Shown: positions 45,782-54,241 of the stretch, in pieces
Layout: the number at the start of each line of letters is the position of its first letter
Position numbering within the stretch: the stretch's first letter is position 1
Source: Sphingosinicellaceae bacterium
GTDB taxonomy: Bacteria; Pseudomonadota; Alphaproteobacteria; Sphingomonadales; Sphingomonadaceae
NCBI GenBank assembly: GCA_019285715.1
Contig: CP079108.1
Location: 1,317,001 to 1,381,000 of the forward strand
Length of the DNA: 64,000 nucleotides
Reading direction: 5' to 3'
Position numbers and translations under genes: made by a program
Notes under the pieces: model-generated
The model's database searches: none
What the model was told of the DNA's origin: nothing
Seen by the model: only the letters and a program-made list of their open reading frames with translations

Positions 45782-46604
45782 TCGTTTTCCTTGTTTAGCG
45801 AGAGCGACGCGGCCTTTGGGACGCTCGTGTACGCCATCGCTCGAACCAGCGCGATAATGCGAGTGGCGCTTCAAATCGCCCCCAAACTGACCTCGACGCA
45901 GGATCCGGAGCGTCGCCCGGGATAGAGTTTTGCGCGATGGACGGACGGTGGAGACGTCACCGATGACAATCCGCAAGCCCCGAAACAGCGGTAAAAATCC
46001 CGCCAGGGCCTGCTTGGTTGCAGATAACCCCGGGACTGTGGACGGGTTAGTGCGCGACGCAGTCCTGAGCCAACCGGTCTCGCTGTAGATTGCGCTGATA
46101 ATGGCGGATTTACAGCGAAATTTGCCGCATAGGGGGCAACGCTGCTCACTAGCATCGGAAGCCAGGGTTTAATCTTAGCAAGTAAACTTGGAGTTTCGCT
46201 ACGCTGCGGACAGCGGAATTACACCTGTTAACAGCGGAATGATGACCGTTAGCAGCCGAACCTCGCGCTATCCCTGGACGCGTTAAATTGACCGGTCGCA
46301 ACTGATCGCGGTTCGTCAGCTGCTCATACGTCTGAGAGTTTTCCGGCAAGCGCCCTGGCTTCATCATGAGAGCACCGCGGGCCTACAATGCTATCTTCAG
46401 CTCGCTAATGCAGAAAGACGATACTGTTGACAAAGACTTAGATTAAAATAGCAAATTCTCCCTTGCACTTGTGCATTCCAGCTTTCTCGGATAAGGTTTG
46501 ATTGTTCGCAGCATGGGGACAAGTCCTTCGAGCAGTTCTGAACAGGCACCGCCCACATCCGGTCGACATTTGTGCCTTAATGACTGTTTTCGAAGGAAGA
46601 TGCC
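45782..46604. other. Gene-poor region with a 21-base tandem repeat
   Basis: About 820 bases with no convincing gene and lower GC than the flanks. Short open frames on the minus strand (for example 46149-46367 and 45871-46155) lack ribosome sites and family resemblance. It contains the imperfect direct repeat at 46210-46251 and leads into the decayed ParB-domain gene, so it may be remnant mobile DNA. Confidence 0.45.
46210..46251 (+). repeat. Two tandem copies of a 21-base imperfect repeat
   Basis: Copies at 46210-46230 and 46231-46251 both begin ACAGCGGAAT and end GTTA, matching at 16 of 21 positions. A degenerate third start, GCAGCCGAAC, follows at 46252. Tandem sites of this kind occur at ends of some insertion sequences and at regulator-binding regions; neither is shown here. 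Confidence 0.5.
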
Positions 46605-47224
46605 GTGCATACTGATATTTCGACTTTCCGCCATCGCGTACGACCGATGTTGCAACCCGTTGCAGCGGCGTCCGTGGTCGCTCCGCCAGCGGCGCCCGCT
46701 GGATCAAACTGGCGCCTTGGCGGTCCGCCGCTGCAGATTTCGTATCGGCGGGTCGATGCGCTGACCTTGCCGGCGCGCCTGGTTCGAGCCCACAAGCCAA
46801 AGCAGGTGACGCAGGTTGCCGCAAGCATTGCAGAATTCGGGTTCATCGAGCCGATCCTAGTCGACGCGAAGGGTGTCGTGGTAGCGTGCGTCTGCAGTCT
46901 GCTGGCGGCGCGCGAGCTGGGGGTATGATCGAGGTCTCGACGATCTGTATCGATCATTTAAGCGAGGCACAGCGGCGCGCTTATGCAATCGCCGCTAATC
47001 GGCTGGCCGAGCTGTCCGGCTGGGATGACGCGCTGCTGCGCCTCGAGCTCGGCGAGCTCGCGGTCCTCGATCTCGACTTCACGATTGAGCTTGCCGGTTT
47101 CGCGACCGCCGAGATCGAGGCCATCGTGCTTGCGCCAGCCCTAGATGCCCCCGACCCTGCCGACGTTGTCCCCGAACTCTCTGCTATGCCGTCAGTTGTC
47201 GACCTCGGCGACTGCTGCCATTAG
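46605..47224 (+). pseudogene. Decayed ParB-domain gene, probably N-terminus of a DNA methyltransferase
   Basis: Two adjacent frames together give one ParB-like N-terminal domain. Frame one (GTG 46605 with AGGAAG upstream, to the TGA at 46926-46928) has VRAHKPKQVTQVAASIAEFG, FIEPILVDAKGVVVA and LLAARELG. Frame two continues with MIEVSTICIDHLSEAQRRAY, AIAANRLAELSGWDD and LDFTIELAGFATAEIEAIV. The junction is a one-base shift in the G-run GAGCTGGGGG. The core motif, normally AGHGR, reads ACVCS, and the protein stops at 47224 just where the methyltransferase part usually begins. ParB-N/methyltransferase fusions of this type occur in prophages and gene-transfer agents. Loss of function is clear; the parent family is inference from memory of related sequences. 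Confidence 0.7.
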
Positions 47225-47947
47225 GCAAATCCGGTTTGAGCGGATCTTGCTTGAGCGCCTTGGTGAACAAGGCGGCGACATTACCTGAGGTCCGGTCGGA
47301 ATTGGGATTCTGGCCACGATCGCCAGCGGCGTAATCTGCAGTTGTCAAATTGTCTCTGAGCACCTTCGCCGCCGCGATTCGCGCAGCAATACCTGGTAAA
47401 TTCACGGTCACGGCCATATACTTCAAAAAGAGGGAATTAAAGCAGGCGCGACCGTGTCGGTTTATTAGATACCGCGATTGAGACAGAGACTTGCACAAAA
47501 AACTGTGATACGCCATCATTTAAACTCGAATGATAATAAATAGCGCTGGCCTTGGCCCTTTACAGATTTAGCTTTTTATCCTGACACAAGTGATTGACCG
47601 ACGGTCGTTGGGGGTCGCGACTTATCGACTGGTCCTTAATCCGCACAGCTTTTGTCGATCTGGAGCCAGGAGTTGTCTATCCTTCTAATGGTCTCTCCCG
47701 CCAAAAATGGTCTTTCGCTTTGCGGCCTGGGAACGGCGTAAACTGGTCGAGAGCAGCCGCCAGCTTCGAGACCGTGCTGACGTATATCCGGATGCTTGGC
47801 TGCGCATTCTCGAAACCCAATTTTTGGACGATCATTCATGTGATAAGCGCGGCAACCATGCGCCCTAAGTTAGCAGTACGGTTGTAAACTGAGCGAGCTC
47901 GAAACAATGCTTCATCTGTCGCTGAGGCGATGCTGCATGAACGTCGG
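47225..47947. other. Gene-poor region between ParB remnant and RND pump
   Basis: About 720 bases with lower GC and no recognised family. Two weak candidates are a minus-strand frame at 47184-47417 (starting MAVTVNLPGIAARIAAAKVL, 77 codons), which overlaps the pseudogene end, and a plus-strand 53-codon frame at 47707-47868. No promoter or terminator is evident. It may be part of the same remnant as the preceding 1.4 kb. Confidence 0.4.
47707..47868 (+). CDS. Hypothetical 53-residue ORF
   Basis: ATG 47707 opens a frame starting MVFRFAAWERRKLVESSRQL, continuing LRDRADVYPDAWLRILETQF with protein-like composition and ending DKRGNHAP. No ribosome site precedes it, so it may be the tail of a decayed gene. 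Family unknown. Confidence 0.25.
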   Translation: MVFRFAAWERRKLVESSRQLRDRADVYPDAWLRILETQFLDDHSCDKRGNHAP

Positions 47948-50900
47948 TTACCGTCCAGGCATAAGGGTAAGGCTTACGAGGACTGGCATTGCGAGGAGGA
48001 CGAGAGGGTACTGCAACAGCAGCCCGGCGATGATGGCGATCGCCAGTGGTTGCTGGATGCCGGAGCCCTGGCCGATCGCCAGCGCGAGCGGCAGCAAGGT
48101 CAGGATGGCTGCCAGTGTCGTCATCGTTATCGGGCGCAGCCGGTTGCGGCTCGCCTCTCGGACGGCCTGCGTCGGGGTCATAGTGCGCGACAGTTCCTCG
48201 AACTCCGAGACGTAAAAGATCGCCATTTCGGTACCGATGCCGATGATCATCGTCATACCCATCAGCGCGGTGATGTTGAGGTCGACGCCCGCCAGCCACA
48301 GCGCGGTGAACACCGCCGTCGTCGACAGCAAGGAGCAGCCGATGATGATCACCGGCAGCCAGAAGCGGCGGTAGAGGATCAACAGCAGCACGAACTCGCC
48401 GACCAGCGCCGCCCCGAAAACCTTGGTCAGGCCGGCGAAGGCGACCTGCTGCTGCGCATACAGTCCGCCCATCTCGTAGCGGATGCCGGGCGACAGGACA
48501 CCGGGCCGGTCGAGCGCGGCCGTGACATCGCCGGCCGCAGCGCCGAGCCCGCGCCCGATGATCCGGGCGGTGACGGCGATCATCGGCTCGAGGTTCTCGC
48601 GGCTGATCTGCGGCTGCCCGGCAACCGACGTCACCTCGGCGACCCGCGACAACGGAAAGACATGGCCGTCGGCGGCGCGGATCGGCAGCTGCGCCAGTTC
48701 GGCCTCGGTCATCGACTGCGCATCCGGCAGGCGGACGCGCACATCGACCGCCTTGGTGGGCTGCGGCAGCGAGGTCGCGACCGCCCCGGTCAGCGCATCG
48801 TTGAGCATGGACTGGACGTCGGCGGGGGTGACGCCCTCGACACCGGCGCGGATCGGGTCGACGCGGACGTTGAGCGCATCGCCGGCGAGCTGGACCCCGT
48901 CCTTGACCTCGGCGACACCGTCGATCTTGCCGATCAGCGCGGCGACCTTCTCGGCCTCGGGCCGCAGCAGCGAGGCATCGGCGGCATACAGCTTGACCTC
49001 GATCGGCTGGGGTACCGAGGTCAAGTCGCCGATCAGGTCTTCCATCAACTGCGCGACCTCAATCTCGACGCCGGGTACGGTCGCCAGGATGCGGTCGCGG
49101 ATGTCGGCGGCGACGTCCTCGGTCGGCTGGCCGTGGTTGGTCTTTAGCCGGACGAAATAATCGCCGTGGTAGCTTTGCCCGAGGTCGCCGCCGAGACCGG
49201 TGCCGAGCCGCCGCGAGAAGGTCTCGACCGCGGGATCGGTATGGAGCATCGCGTCGATCTGGCCGACCTGCCGGCTGGTTTCGTCGAGCGACGTTCCCGG
49301 CGGCGTGTAATAATCCATGATGAAGCCGCCCTCGTCGACCTTGGGCATGAACCCGGTCTCGACCTTCGAGTAGCCGACGTAGCCGACGGCAAGCAGCGGC
49401 ACGAGGATGACCAGCAGCAGCCACGGCCGACGGGCGACGCCGTTTAGTGCGCGGTCATGGTTGCGCCCCAGCCAGCCTTCGCCGGCAGCGCCCGGGTCGT
49501 GCCACTTGCCGAAGTCGACCAAGCGGCGGACCAGCACCGGCACGACGAAAGCGGTCATTGCCCACGAGATCGCCAGCGCCGCCGCCATCGTGATCGACAG
49601 CGCCTTCGAGAAAGCGCCGGTCACGCCGGTGAGGAACGACAGCGGCAGGAAAACGATCAGCGTCGCCAGGCTGGAGCCGGTAAGCGGTGCCATGAACTCG
49701 CGCGCCGCGGGCAGCACGGCGGCGTCCCCGAACGGCTTGCCGTCCGCATCGAGGGCACCGGCGCGGCGCGCAATATGCTCGACCATGACGATGACGTCGT
49801 CGATCAGCAGGCCGACCGCGGCCGCAATGCCGCCGAGCGTCATGATGTTGAAACTCATTCCGAGCAGGCTGAGCACCAGCATTGTCGTTGCCAGCGTCGC
49901 CGGCACGACGATCACCGCGATCAGCGTCACCCGCCAGCTGCGCAGGAAGAACAGCAGCACCGCGGCGGCGAGGAACAGGCCGATCAGTACCGCGTCGCGG
50001 ACACTGGCGACCGACTGGGTGACCAGCTGGCTCTGGTCGTACCAGTTGACTAGCCGCACGCCCGGCGGGAGCCCGAAGCCGGCAAGCTTGGCCTCGACGG
50101 CGCGCGCGATCTGGACCGCGTTGCCGTCGGGCTGCTCGTAGATGTTGAACAACACCGCCGGCTTGCCGTCCTCGACGATGCGCTGCCACTGCGGCAGCAC
50201 CCCGTCCTGGACCGTCGCGACGTCGCGAACGCGGACGATACCGGCGGGGTCAGAGCGCACGACGATGTCGCCGACCTGCGCCGCATCGGTGACACTGCGG
50301 TCGACGAGCACCAGCGACAGCCGGCCGCGGTCCTGCACCTGCCCGACCGCGCTGAGCACGTTGCCGTTGCGGATCGCCGTTGCGACATCGGCGATGGCGA
50401 GGCCGTAGTCGGCGAGCCGGTGCGGATCCGCCAGCACCTCGACCTCCGCGGTGTCACCGCCCTGGACCCCGACGCGGGCCAGCCCCGGGATCGCCGAAAG
50501 CAGCGGCGTGATCTGGTAGCGCGCCAGGTCCTGTACCGCGACCGGCGGCAGCGTGTCGGAGACTAGGGCATAGGAGATGATTGGGAACACCGTCGGGTCC
50601 ATGCGGCGGACGTCGTAGGCGGTGCCGGGCGGCAGCGTGCCGGTGACGCGCGCCACGGCAGTTTCGACGAGCAGCGTGCTCGCCACCATGTCGCGGCCCC
50701 AGCCGAAGTCGATCGAGATCTGCGCCGACCCGCGCGACGTGTTGGATCGTACGTCCTGGACGCCGGGAATGGCGCGGATCGCCTCCTCGACCGGGCGGGT
50801 GATGAGCAGCGCGGTCTGGTCGGCGGGGCGGCTGCCGGCATCGAGGTCGACGACGACGCGCGGGAACGCGACCTGCGGGAACAGGCCGATCGGCAGCGAC

Positions 50901-50986
50901 AACGCGGCGACGACACCGGCGAGAGCCAGTGCCAGCGCGATCAGGATCAGCGCGCGCGATTGGCGGCCGAGCAGGCGCTCCAGCAT
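47948..50986 (-). CDS. RND efflux permease
   Basis: A 1012-residue RND transporter, the inner-membrane pump of the second tripartite system. The N-terminal helix ALILIALALALAGVVAAL, AVGLLIDDVIVMVEHIARR (helix 4 with paired Asp), and NRLRPITMTTLAAILTLLPLALAIG (in parts) are diagnostic. GLFPQVAFPRVVVDLDAGSR matches the porter entry. It is somewhat closer in look to heavy-metal and multi-specific RND permeases than the pump at 32667, but no metal-site residues could be assigned. Its ATG shares a base with the adaptor stop (TGATG). Divergent two-component genes lie upstream of the operon. Confidence 0.92.
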   Translation of the reverse strand: MLERLLGRQSRALILIALALALAGVVAALSLPIGLFPQVAFPRVVVDLDAGSRPADQTALLITRPVEEAIRAIPGVQDVRSNTSRGSAQISIDFGWGRDMVASTLLVETAVARVTGTLPPGTAYDVRRMDPTVFPIISYALVSDTLPPVAVQDLARYQITPLLSAIPGLARVGVQGGDTAEVEVLADPHRLADYGLAIADVATAIRNGNVLSAVGQVQDRGRLSLVLVDRSVTDAAQVGDIVVRSDPAGIVRVRDVATVQDGVLPQWQRIVEDGKPAVLFNIYEQPDGNAVQIARAVEAKLAGFGLPPGVRLVNWYDQSQLVTQSVASVRDAVLIGLFLAAAVLLFFLRSWRVTLIAVIVVPATLATTMLVLSLLGMSFNIMTLGGIAAAVGLLIDDVIVMVEHIARRAGALDADGKPFGDAAVLPAAREFMAPLTGSSLATLIVFLPLSFLTGVTGAFSKALSITMAAALAISWAMTAFVVPVLVRRLVDFGKWHDPGAAGEGWLGRNHDRALNGVARRPWLLLVILVPLLAVGYVGYSKVETGFMPKVDEGGFIMDYYTPPGTSLDETSRQVGQIDAMLHTDPAVETFSRRLGTGLGGDLGQSYHGDYFVRLKTNHGQPTEDVAADIRDRILATVPGVEIEVAQLMEDLIGDLTSVPQPIEVKLYAADASLLRPEAEKVAALIGKIDGVAEVKDGVQLAGDALNVRVDPIRAGVEGVTPADVQSMLNDALTGAVATSLPQPTKAVDVRVRLPDAQSMTEAELAQLPIRAADGHVFPLSRVAEVTSVAGQPQISRENLEPMIAVTARIIGRGLGAAAGDVTAALDRPGVLSPGIRYEMGGLYAQQQVAFAGLTKVFGAALVGEFVLLLILYRRFWLPVIIIGCSLLSTTAVFTALWLAGVDLNITALMGMTMIIGIGTEMAIFYVSEFEELSRTMTPTQAVREASRNRLRPITMTTLAAILTLLPLALAIGQGSGIQQPLAIAIIAGLLLQYPLVLLAMPVLVSLTLMPGR

Positions 50987-52023
50987 CAGCGCTCGGCCCG
51001 CTGCCCGCCCGACCGGATCACGGCACCGTCGTCGAGCTGATAAGCTCCGGCGACGATCAACCCGCGTGCGGCGTCGAGCGGTCCTTCGACGACGTCGACC
51101 GCCTTGCCCGGCAGCAACAGCCTGACCTTCACGGCGTGCGCCTTGTTGCCGACCGCCTGAAACACGCGGACCGGGCCGTTGGCAGTGACGACGGCATCGT
51201 GCGGGACAAGCCAGCCGGAAACCGTGCCTACGGCGATTTCGGCGCGCACGCCCTCGTTCGGCAGCAGGCTTCCGGCCGGGACCGCGATATCGACGTCGAT
51301 CATCCGGGTCTTGGGGTTGAGCAGGCCGTCGATGCGGATGACGCGTCCCGAAACCTGGGCGCCGCCGGTCAACCGCTCGACGGTCGCGCGCTGGCCGAGC
51401 CGGACGCGGCCGGCATCCGACGCGCCGATCCCGGCGGTGGCGATGATGCTGCTGTCCCGCGCGACGGTGACCAGCGGCGCGCCGGGCTGGGTGCGGTCGC
51501 CCGGCGCGACAGAAACGACCGTCACGACACCGGCGAACGGCGCGTCCAGCGTATTTTGCGCGCTGCCGGCACCGTCGCGCTGCAGAGCAGCGAGGGCGGC
51601 CTGCGCATCGCTGACCGCCTTGTCGGCCTGGGTCAGCTGGTCGCGGGTGGCGAGCTGCTGGCCGAGCAACTGCGCGGTCGTCGCCCGCTGCTGCTGCGCC
51701 GCGGCCAGCGTGGTCCGCGCCTGTTTATAGCTGCTCAGGACACTGGGGGCGGTGGCGAAAACGAGCAACGCCTGCCCGCCCCGGACGCGGGCCCCGGCGG
51801 TCACGGCGAGGCGGGTCACCTGGCCCGGCTGGGCGACGCTGACCGTCTGCGACCCGTTGCCGGACGGACCGGCGCTGCCGTACGCGGTTAGCCATTCGGG
51901 CGCGGCCCCCCGCACCGCGGGCTGCAGGGTGACAAGGACGCTCGGCGGCGGGGCGGGAGCCGGGGTCGAGTTGCCGCAACCCGCGAGCAGGAGCAGTGCC
52001 GCAGATGGGAGCCCGGTTTTCAT
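50986..52023 (-). CDS. RND periplasmic adaptor lipoprotein
   Basis: A 345-residue membrane-fusion protein with a lipoprotein signal ending LLLLAGC (Cys16). VTRLAVTAGARVRGGQALLVF is the first lipoyl half, an Ala/Gln hairpin follows (QARTTLAAAQQQRATTAQLL), then NTLDAPFAGVVTVVSVAPGD is the second half. It sits between the outer-membrane channel and permease genes, overlapping both by a few bases, so the order here is channel, adaptor, permease. It couples the pump to the channel. Confidence 0.9.
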   Translation of the reverse strand: MKTGLPSAALLLLAGCGNSTPAPAPPPSVLVTLQPAVRGAAPEWLTAYGSAGPSGNGSQTVSVAQPGQVTRLAVTAGARVRGGQALLVFATAPSVLSSYKQARTTLAAAQQQRATTAQLLGQQLATRDQLTQADKAVSDAQAALAALQRDGAGSAQNTLDAPFAGVVTVVSVAPGDRTQPGAPLVTVARDSSIIATAGIGASDAGRVRLGQRATVERLTGGAQVSGRVIRIDGLLNPKTRMIDVDIAVPAGSLLPNEGVRAEIAVGTVSGWLVPHDAVVTANGPVRVFQAVGNKAHAVKVRLLLPGKAVDVVEGPLDAARGLIVAGAYQLDDGAVIRSGGQRAER

Positions 52024-53378
52024 GTCGGCGTTCGCTCGTTGACCGCCGGCAGGGTCTCGACCGTCGGCAGGTCGGCACCGACCAGCGTCTGCAGCGCGAC
52101 CTGACGGTCGAGCAAGCCAAGCTCCAGCGTCATGATTTCCTGCTCCTTGGCGTAGCGGTTGGTGACGAGGTCGACATAGCTGCGTTCGTCGAGGATCGAG
52201 GCACCGAAGGCGTTGGCGGCGCGCGTCGCGGCAACGCGCGCGGCGGGCAGGTCGCGGCGGACCACCGCCAGCTGGCCTTGCAGCTGCTGCATCTCCGCGA
52301 GCAGGGCACCGACCTGACCGACGGTGGCGGCGAGCCGCGCCGCATATTCGGCATGGAGCTGTGCCCTTGTGGCGTTGGCGATCGCGACATTGCCCTGGTT
52401 GCGGTCGAAAATCGGCAGGCCGACCGTCACCGAGGGGCCGCCGTTGATGACCCGGCTGTTGTCGCTGCTGCTCGTCGCGCCGAGGATGAGGTCGGGAAAC
52501 TGCGCCAGGACGGCGACCCGCACCGCCTCGTCCTGCGCCGCGTAGCCGAGCCGCAGCGCGAGTAGGTCCGGCCGGCGGTAGGCCAACCCGGGCAGGCTGG
52601 CCGCGATCGCCGCCGGGTCGAACGGCGGCAGCACCGGTTGGGCGGCGAGCGGCACGACGACCTCGGGGGCGATGCCGAGCAAGGCGTTGAGCTGGTGCCG
52701 GAGGGCGAGCTGGCGCTGTTCGAAGGCGTCGAGGCTCGACCGTCCGGCCTGCAGCGCCACCAATGTCGGCGCGGCGGTAACCAGCGTCGCATTGCCTGCC
52801 GCGAGCGCTTGTTGAAGCACGATGTTGCGGCGCGACAGCAAGTCGAACGACTCCGTCAGCAGCGGCCGACTGCGCTCACCGGCGATCAGGTCGACGGCAA
52901 TCTGCCGCGCCTGGCCCGCGACCTGCCACTCCTGCCACAGCAGGTCGGCATAAACCTGCCGGGTCGCGAAGTTCGCACCGCGCTGACGGGCGCGATAGGT
53001 GACCAGCGCCTTGACGTCCTGGGTGATGCCGATGCTCCACGCCGTGACATTGCCGACCCCCGATAGCAATGGCAGGACCGCCGCGCCGAGCGACGGATTG
53101 GGCAGGATGCCGGACTGCAGCAACTGCGCCTGCGCGACGCCGCGCCGGGCCCGAAGCGCGCGCAGGTCGGGATTGTTCGCGACGGCGAGCGCAGTCACCT
53201 GCGCGACCGAAAGCAGCGCACCGGAAACAGCGCTCTCCGGCGTTGGCACGGCAGACGAAAGCGCCGGCACCGGATCGAGCGGCAGCGCCGCATAATGCGC
53301 ACAACCCGACAGTGCCGTAGCGACCGCGAGGAGCAGCGCCTGTCGTGGTCCCCGGATGCCGGGTCTGGCTGTCGGCAT
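52020..53378 (-). CDS. TolC-family outer-membrane channel lipoprotein
   Basis: A 452-residue outer-membrane efflux protein, first gene of the second RND operon. The start at 53378 (MPTARPGIRGPRQ) is followed by a lipoprotein signal ending ATALSGCAHY. Two long coiled-coil repeats contain VAQVTALAVANNPDLRALRA and YRRPDLLALRLGYAAQDEAVRVAVLAQFPDL (in parts). An upstream frame to 53462 is less likely because it removes the signal from the N-terminus. ATGA overlaps the adaptor start. It is divergent from the response-regulator gene. Confidence 0.9.
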   Translation of the reverse strand: MPTARPGIRGPRQALLLAVATALSGCAHYAALPLDPVPALSSAVPTPESAVSGALLSVAQVTALAVANNPDLRALRARRGVAQAQLLQSGILPNPSLGAAVLPLLSGVGNVTAWSIGITQDVKALVTYRARQRGANFATRQVYADLLWQEWQVAGQARQIAVDLIAGERSRPLLTESFDLLSRRNIVLQQALAAGNATLVTAAPTLVALQAGRSSLDAFEQRQLALRHQLNALLGIAPEVVVPLAAQPVLPPFDPAAIAASLPGLAYRRPDLLALRLGYAAQDEAVRVAVLAQFPDLILGATSSSDNSRVINGGPSVTVGLPIFDRNQGNVAIANATRAQLHAEYAARLAATVGQVGALLAEMQQLQGQLAVVRRDLPAARVAATRAANAFGASILDERSYVDLVTNRYAKEQEIMTLELGLLDRQVALQTLVGADLPTVETLPAVNERTPT

Positions 53379-53481
53379 CGTGGTGCTTTCGATTAGCGCC
53401 TGACCGGTATGCGAACCTCGGGTCGCGAAATCCATCCCGGTGTAGCCGGTTGCGCGCAACAACCTTGGTCGCGCTTCACCC

Positions 53482-53505
53482 GCAAGTTGGGAATTGCCAA
53501 CTTGC
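53482..53505. promoter_or_regulatory. Perfect 9-base inverted repeat between RND and two-component operons
   Basis: GCAAGTTGG and CCAACTTGC flank GAATTG, 55 bases upstream of the response-regulator start and about 100 upstream of the channel gene. The dyad is strong and centrally placed in a 182-base divergent gap, so an operator shared by both operons is a natural guess; a small RNA hairpin is the alternative. OmpR-type regulators usually bind direct repeats, so the binder is uncertain. Confidence 0.5.
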
Positions 53506-53560
53506 CGGGACGGTGCCGGGACTCGTGTATGGGTTTCCGCGGCGACGGAGGCCGCCGGCG

Positions 53561-54241
53561 ATGAAGCTGCTGCTGCTGGAAGACGACGAGCTGACGCGGA
53601 TGCATGTGCTGCGGACGCTGGTCGCGGCCGGGCATGTAGTCGATGCGTGCGGGACCGGCGAGGCCGCGCACGCCCTGGCGACGACCAACGAGTACGCGGT
53701 CCTGATTCTCGACCGCATGGTGCCCGGCATCGATGGCCTGTCGCTCCTCAAGCAGTTGCGCAGCGCCGGCGTCGCGACCCCGGCGATAATGCTCACCGCG
53801 ATGGACGGCATCAGCGACCGCGTCGAAGGGCTCGAGGGGGGTGCGGACGACTATCTCGTCAAGCCGTTCGCCGCGACCGAACTGGTGGCGCGGGTCGCGG
53901 CGCTGGCGCGGCGGTCGCCGACCGTCGAGCCACTGACGGTGCTGCGCGTCGGCAGCCTCGAGCTCGACCTGCTCAAGCGCGCCGTTACCCGCGACGGACG
54001 CCGCATCGAGCTGCAGGCGCAGGAGATGAAGCTGCTCGAATACCTGATGCGGCACACCGGCGAGGTCGTCACCAGGACGATGATGCTCGAGAACATCTGG
54101 TCGTTCCACTTCGATCCGCAGACCAATCTCATCGAAAGCCACATGAGCCGGCTGCGCGCCAAGATCGACCGCGGCTTCGACGGCAACCTCATCCAGACGG
54201 TTCGGGGGGCGGGGTACCGCATCGAAGAACCGGCCGCGTGA
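53561..54241 (+). CDS. OmpR-family response regulator
   Basis: A 226-residue regulator with receiver and winged-helix domains. The receiver has acidic Asp8/Asp9, phosphorylation site Asp51 in LILDRMVPG and Lys101 in YLVKPF. The C-terminal DNA-binding domain includes RRIELQAQEMKLLEYLMRHT, NIWSFHFDPQTNLIESHMSRLR and TVRGAGYRIE. Start at 53561 follows GGAGG; a longer upstream frame is rejected. GTGA overlaps the kinase start. It likely controls the divergent RND operon. Confidence 0.93.
   Translation: MKLLLLEDDELTRMHVLRTLVAAGHVVDACGTGEAAHALATTNEYAVLILDRMVPGIDGLSLLKQLRSAGVATPAIMLTAMDGISDRVEGLEGGADDYLVKPFAATELVARVAALARRSPTVEPLTVLRVGSLELDLLKRAVTRDGRRIELQAQEMKLLEYLMRHTGEVVTRTMMLENIWSFHFDPQTNLIESHMSRLRAKIDRGFDGNLIQTVRGAGYRIEEPAA

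Noticed and set aside
46427-46449. Possible promoter upstream of the ParB relic (TTGACA and TAAAAT)
   Set aside because: The two boxes are only 11 bases apart, too close for a sigma70 promoter.
47930-49147. Plus-strand open frame of 405 codons opposite the second RND permease
   Set aside because: Antisense to a well-supported permease; Arg/Gly/His-rich without motifs.
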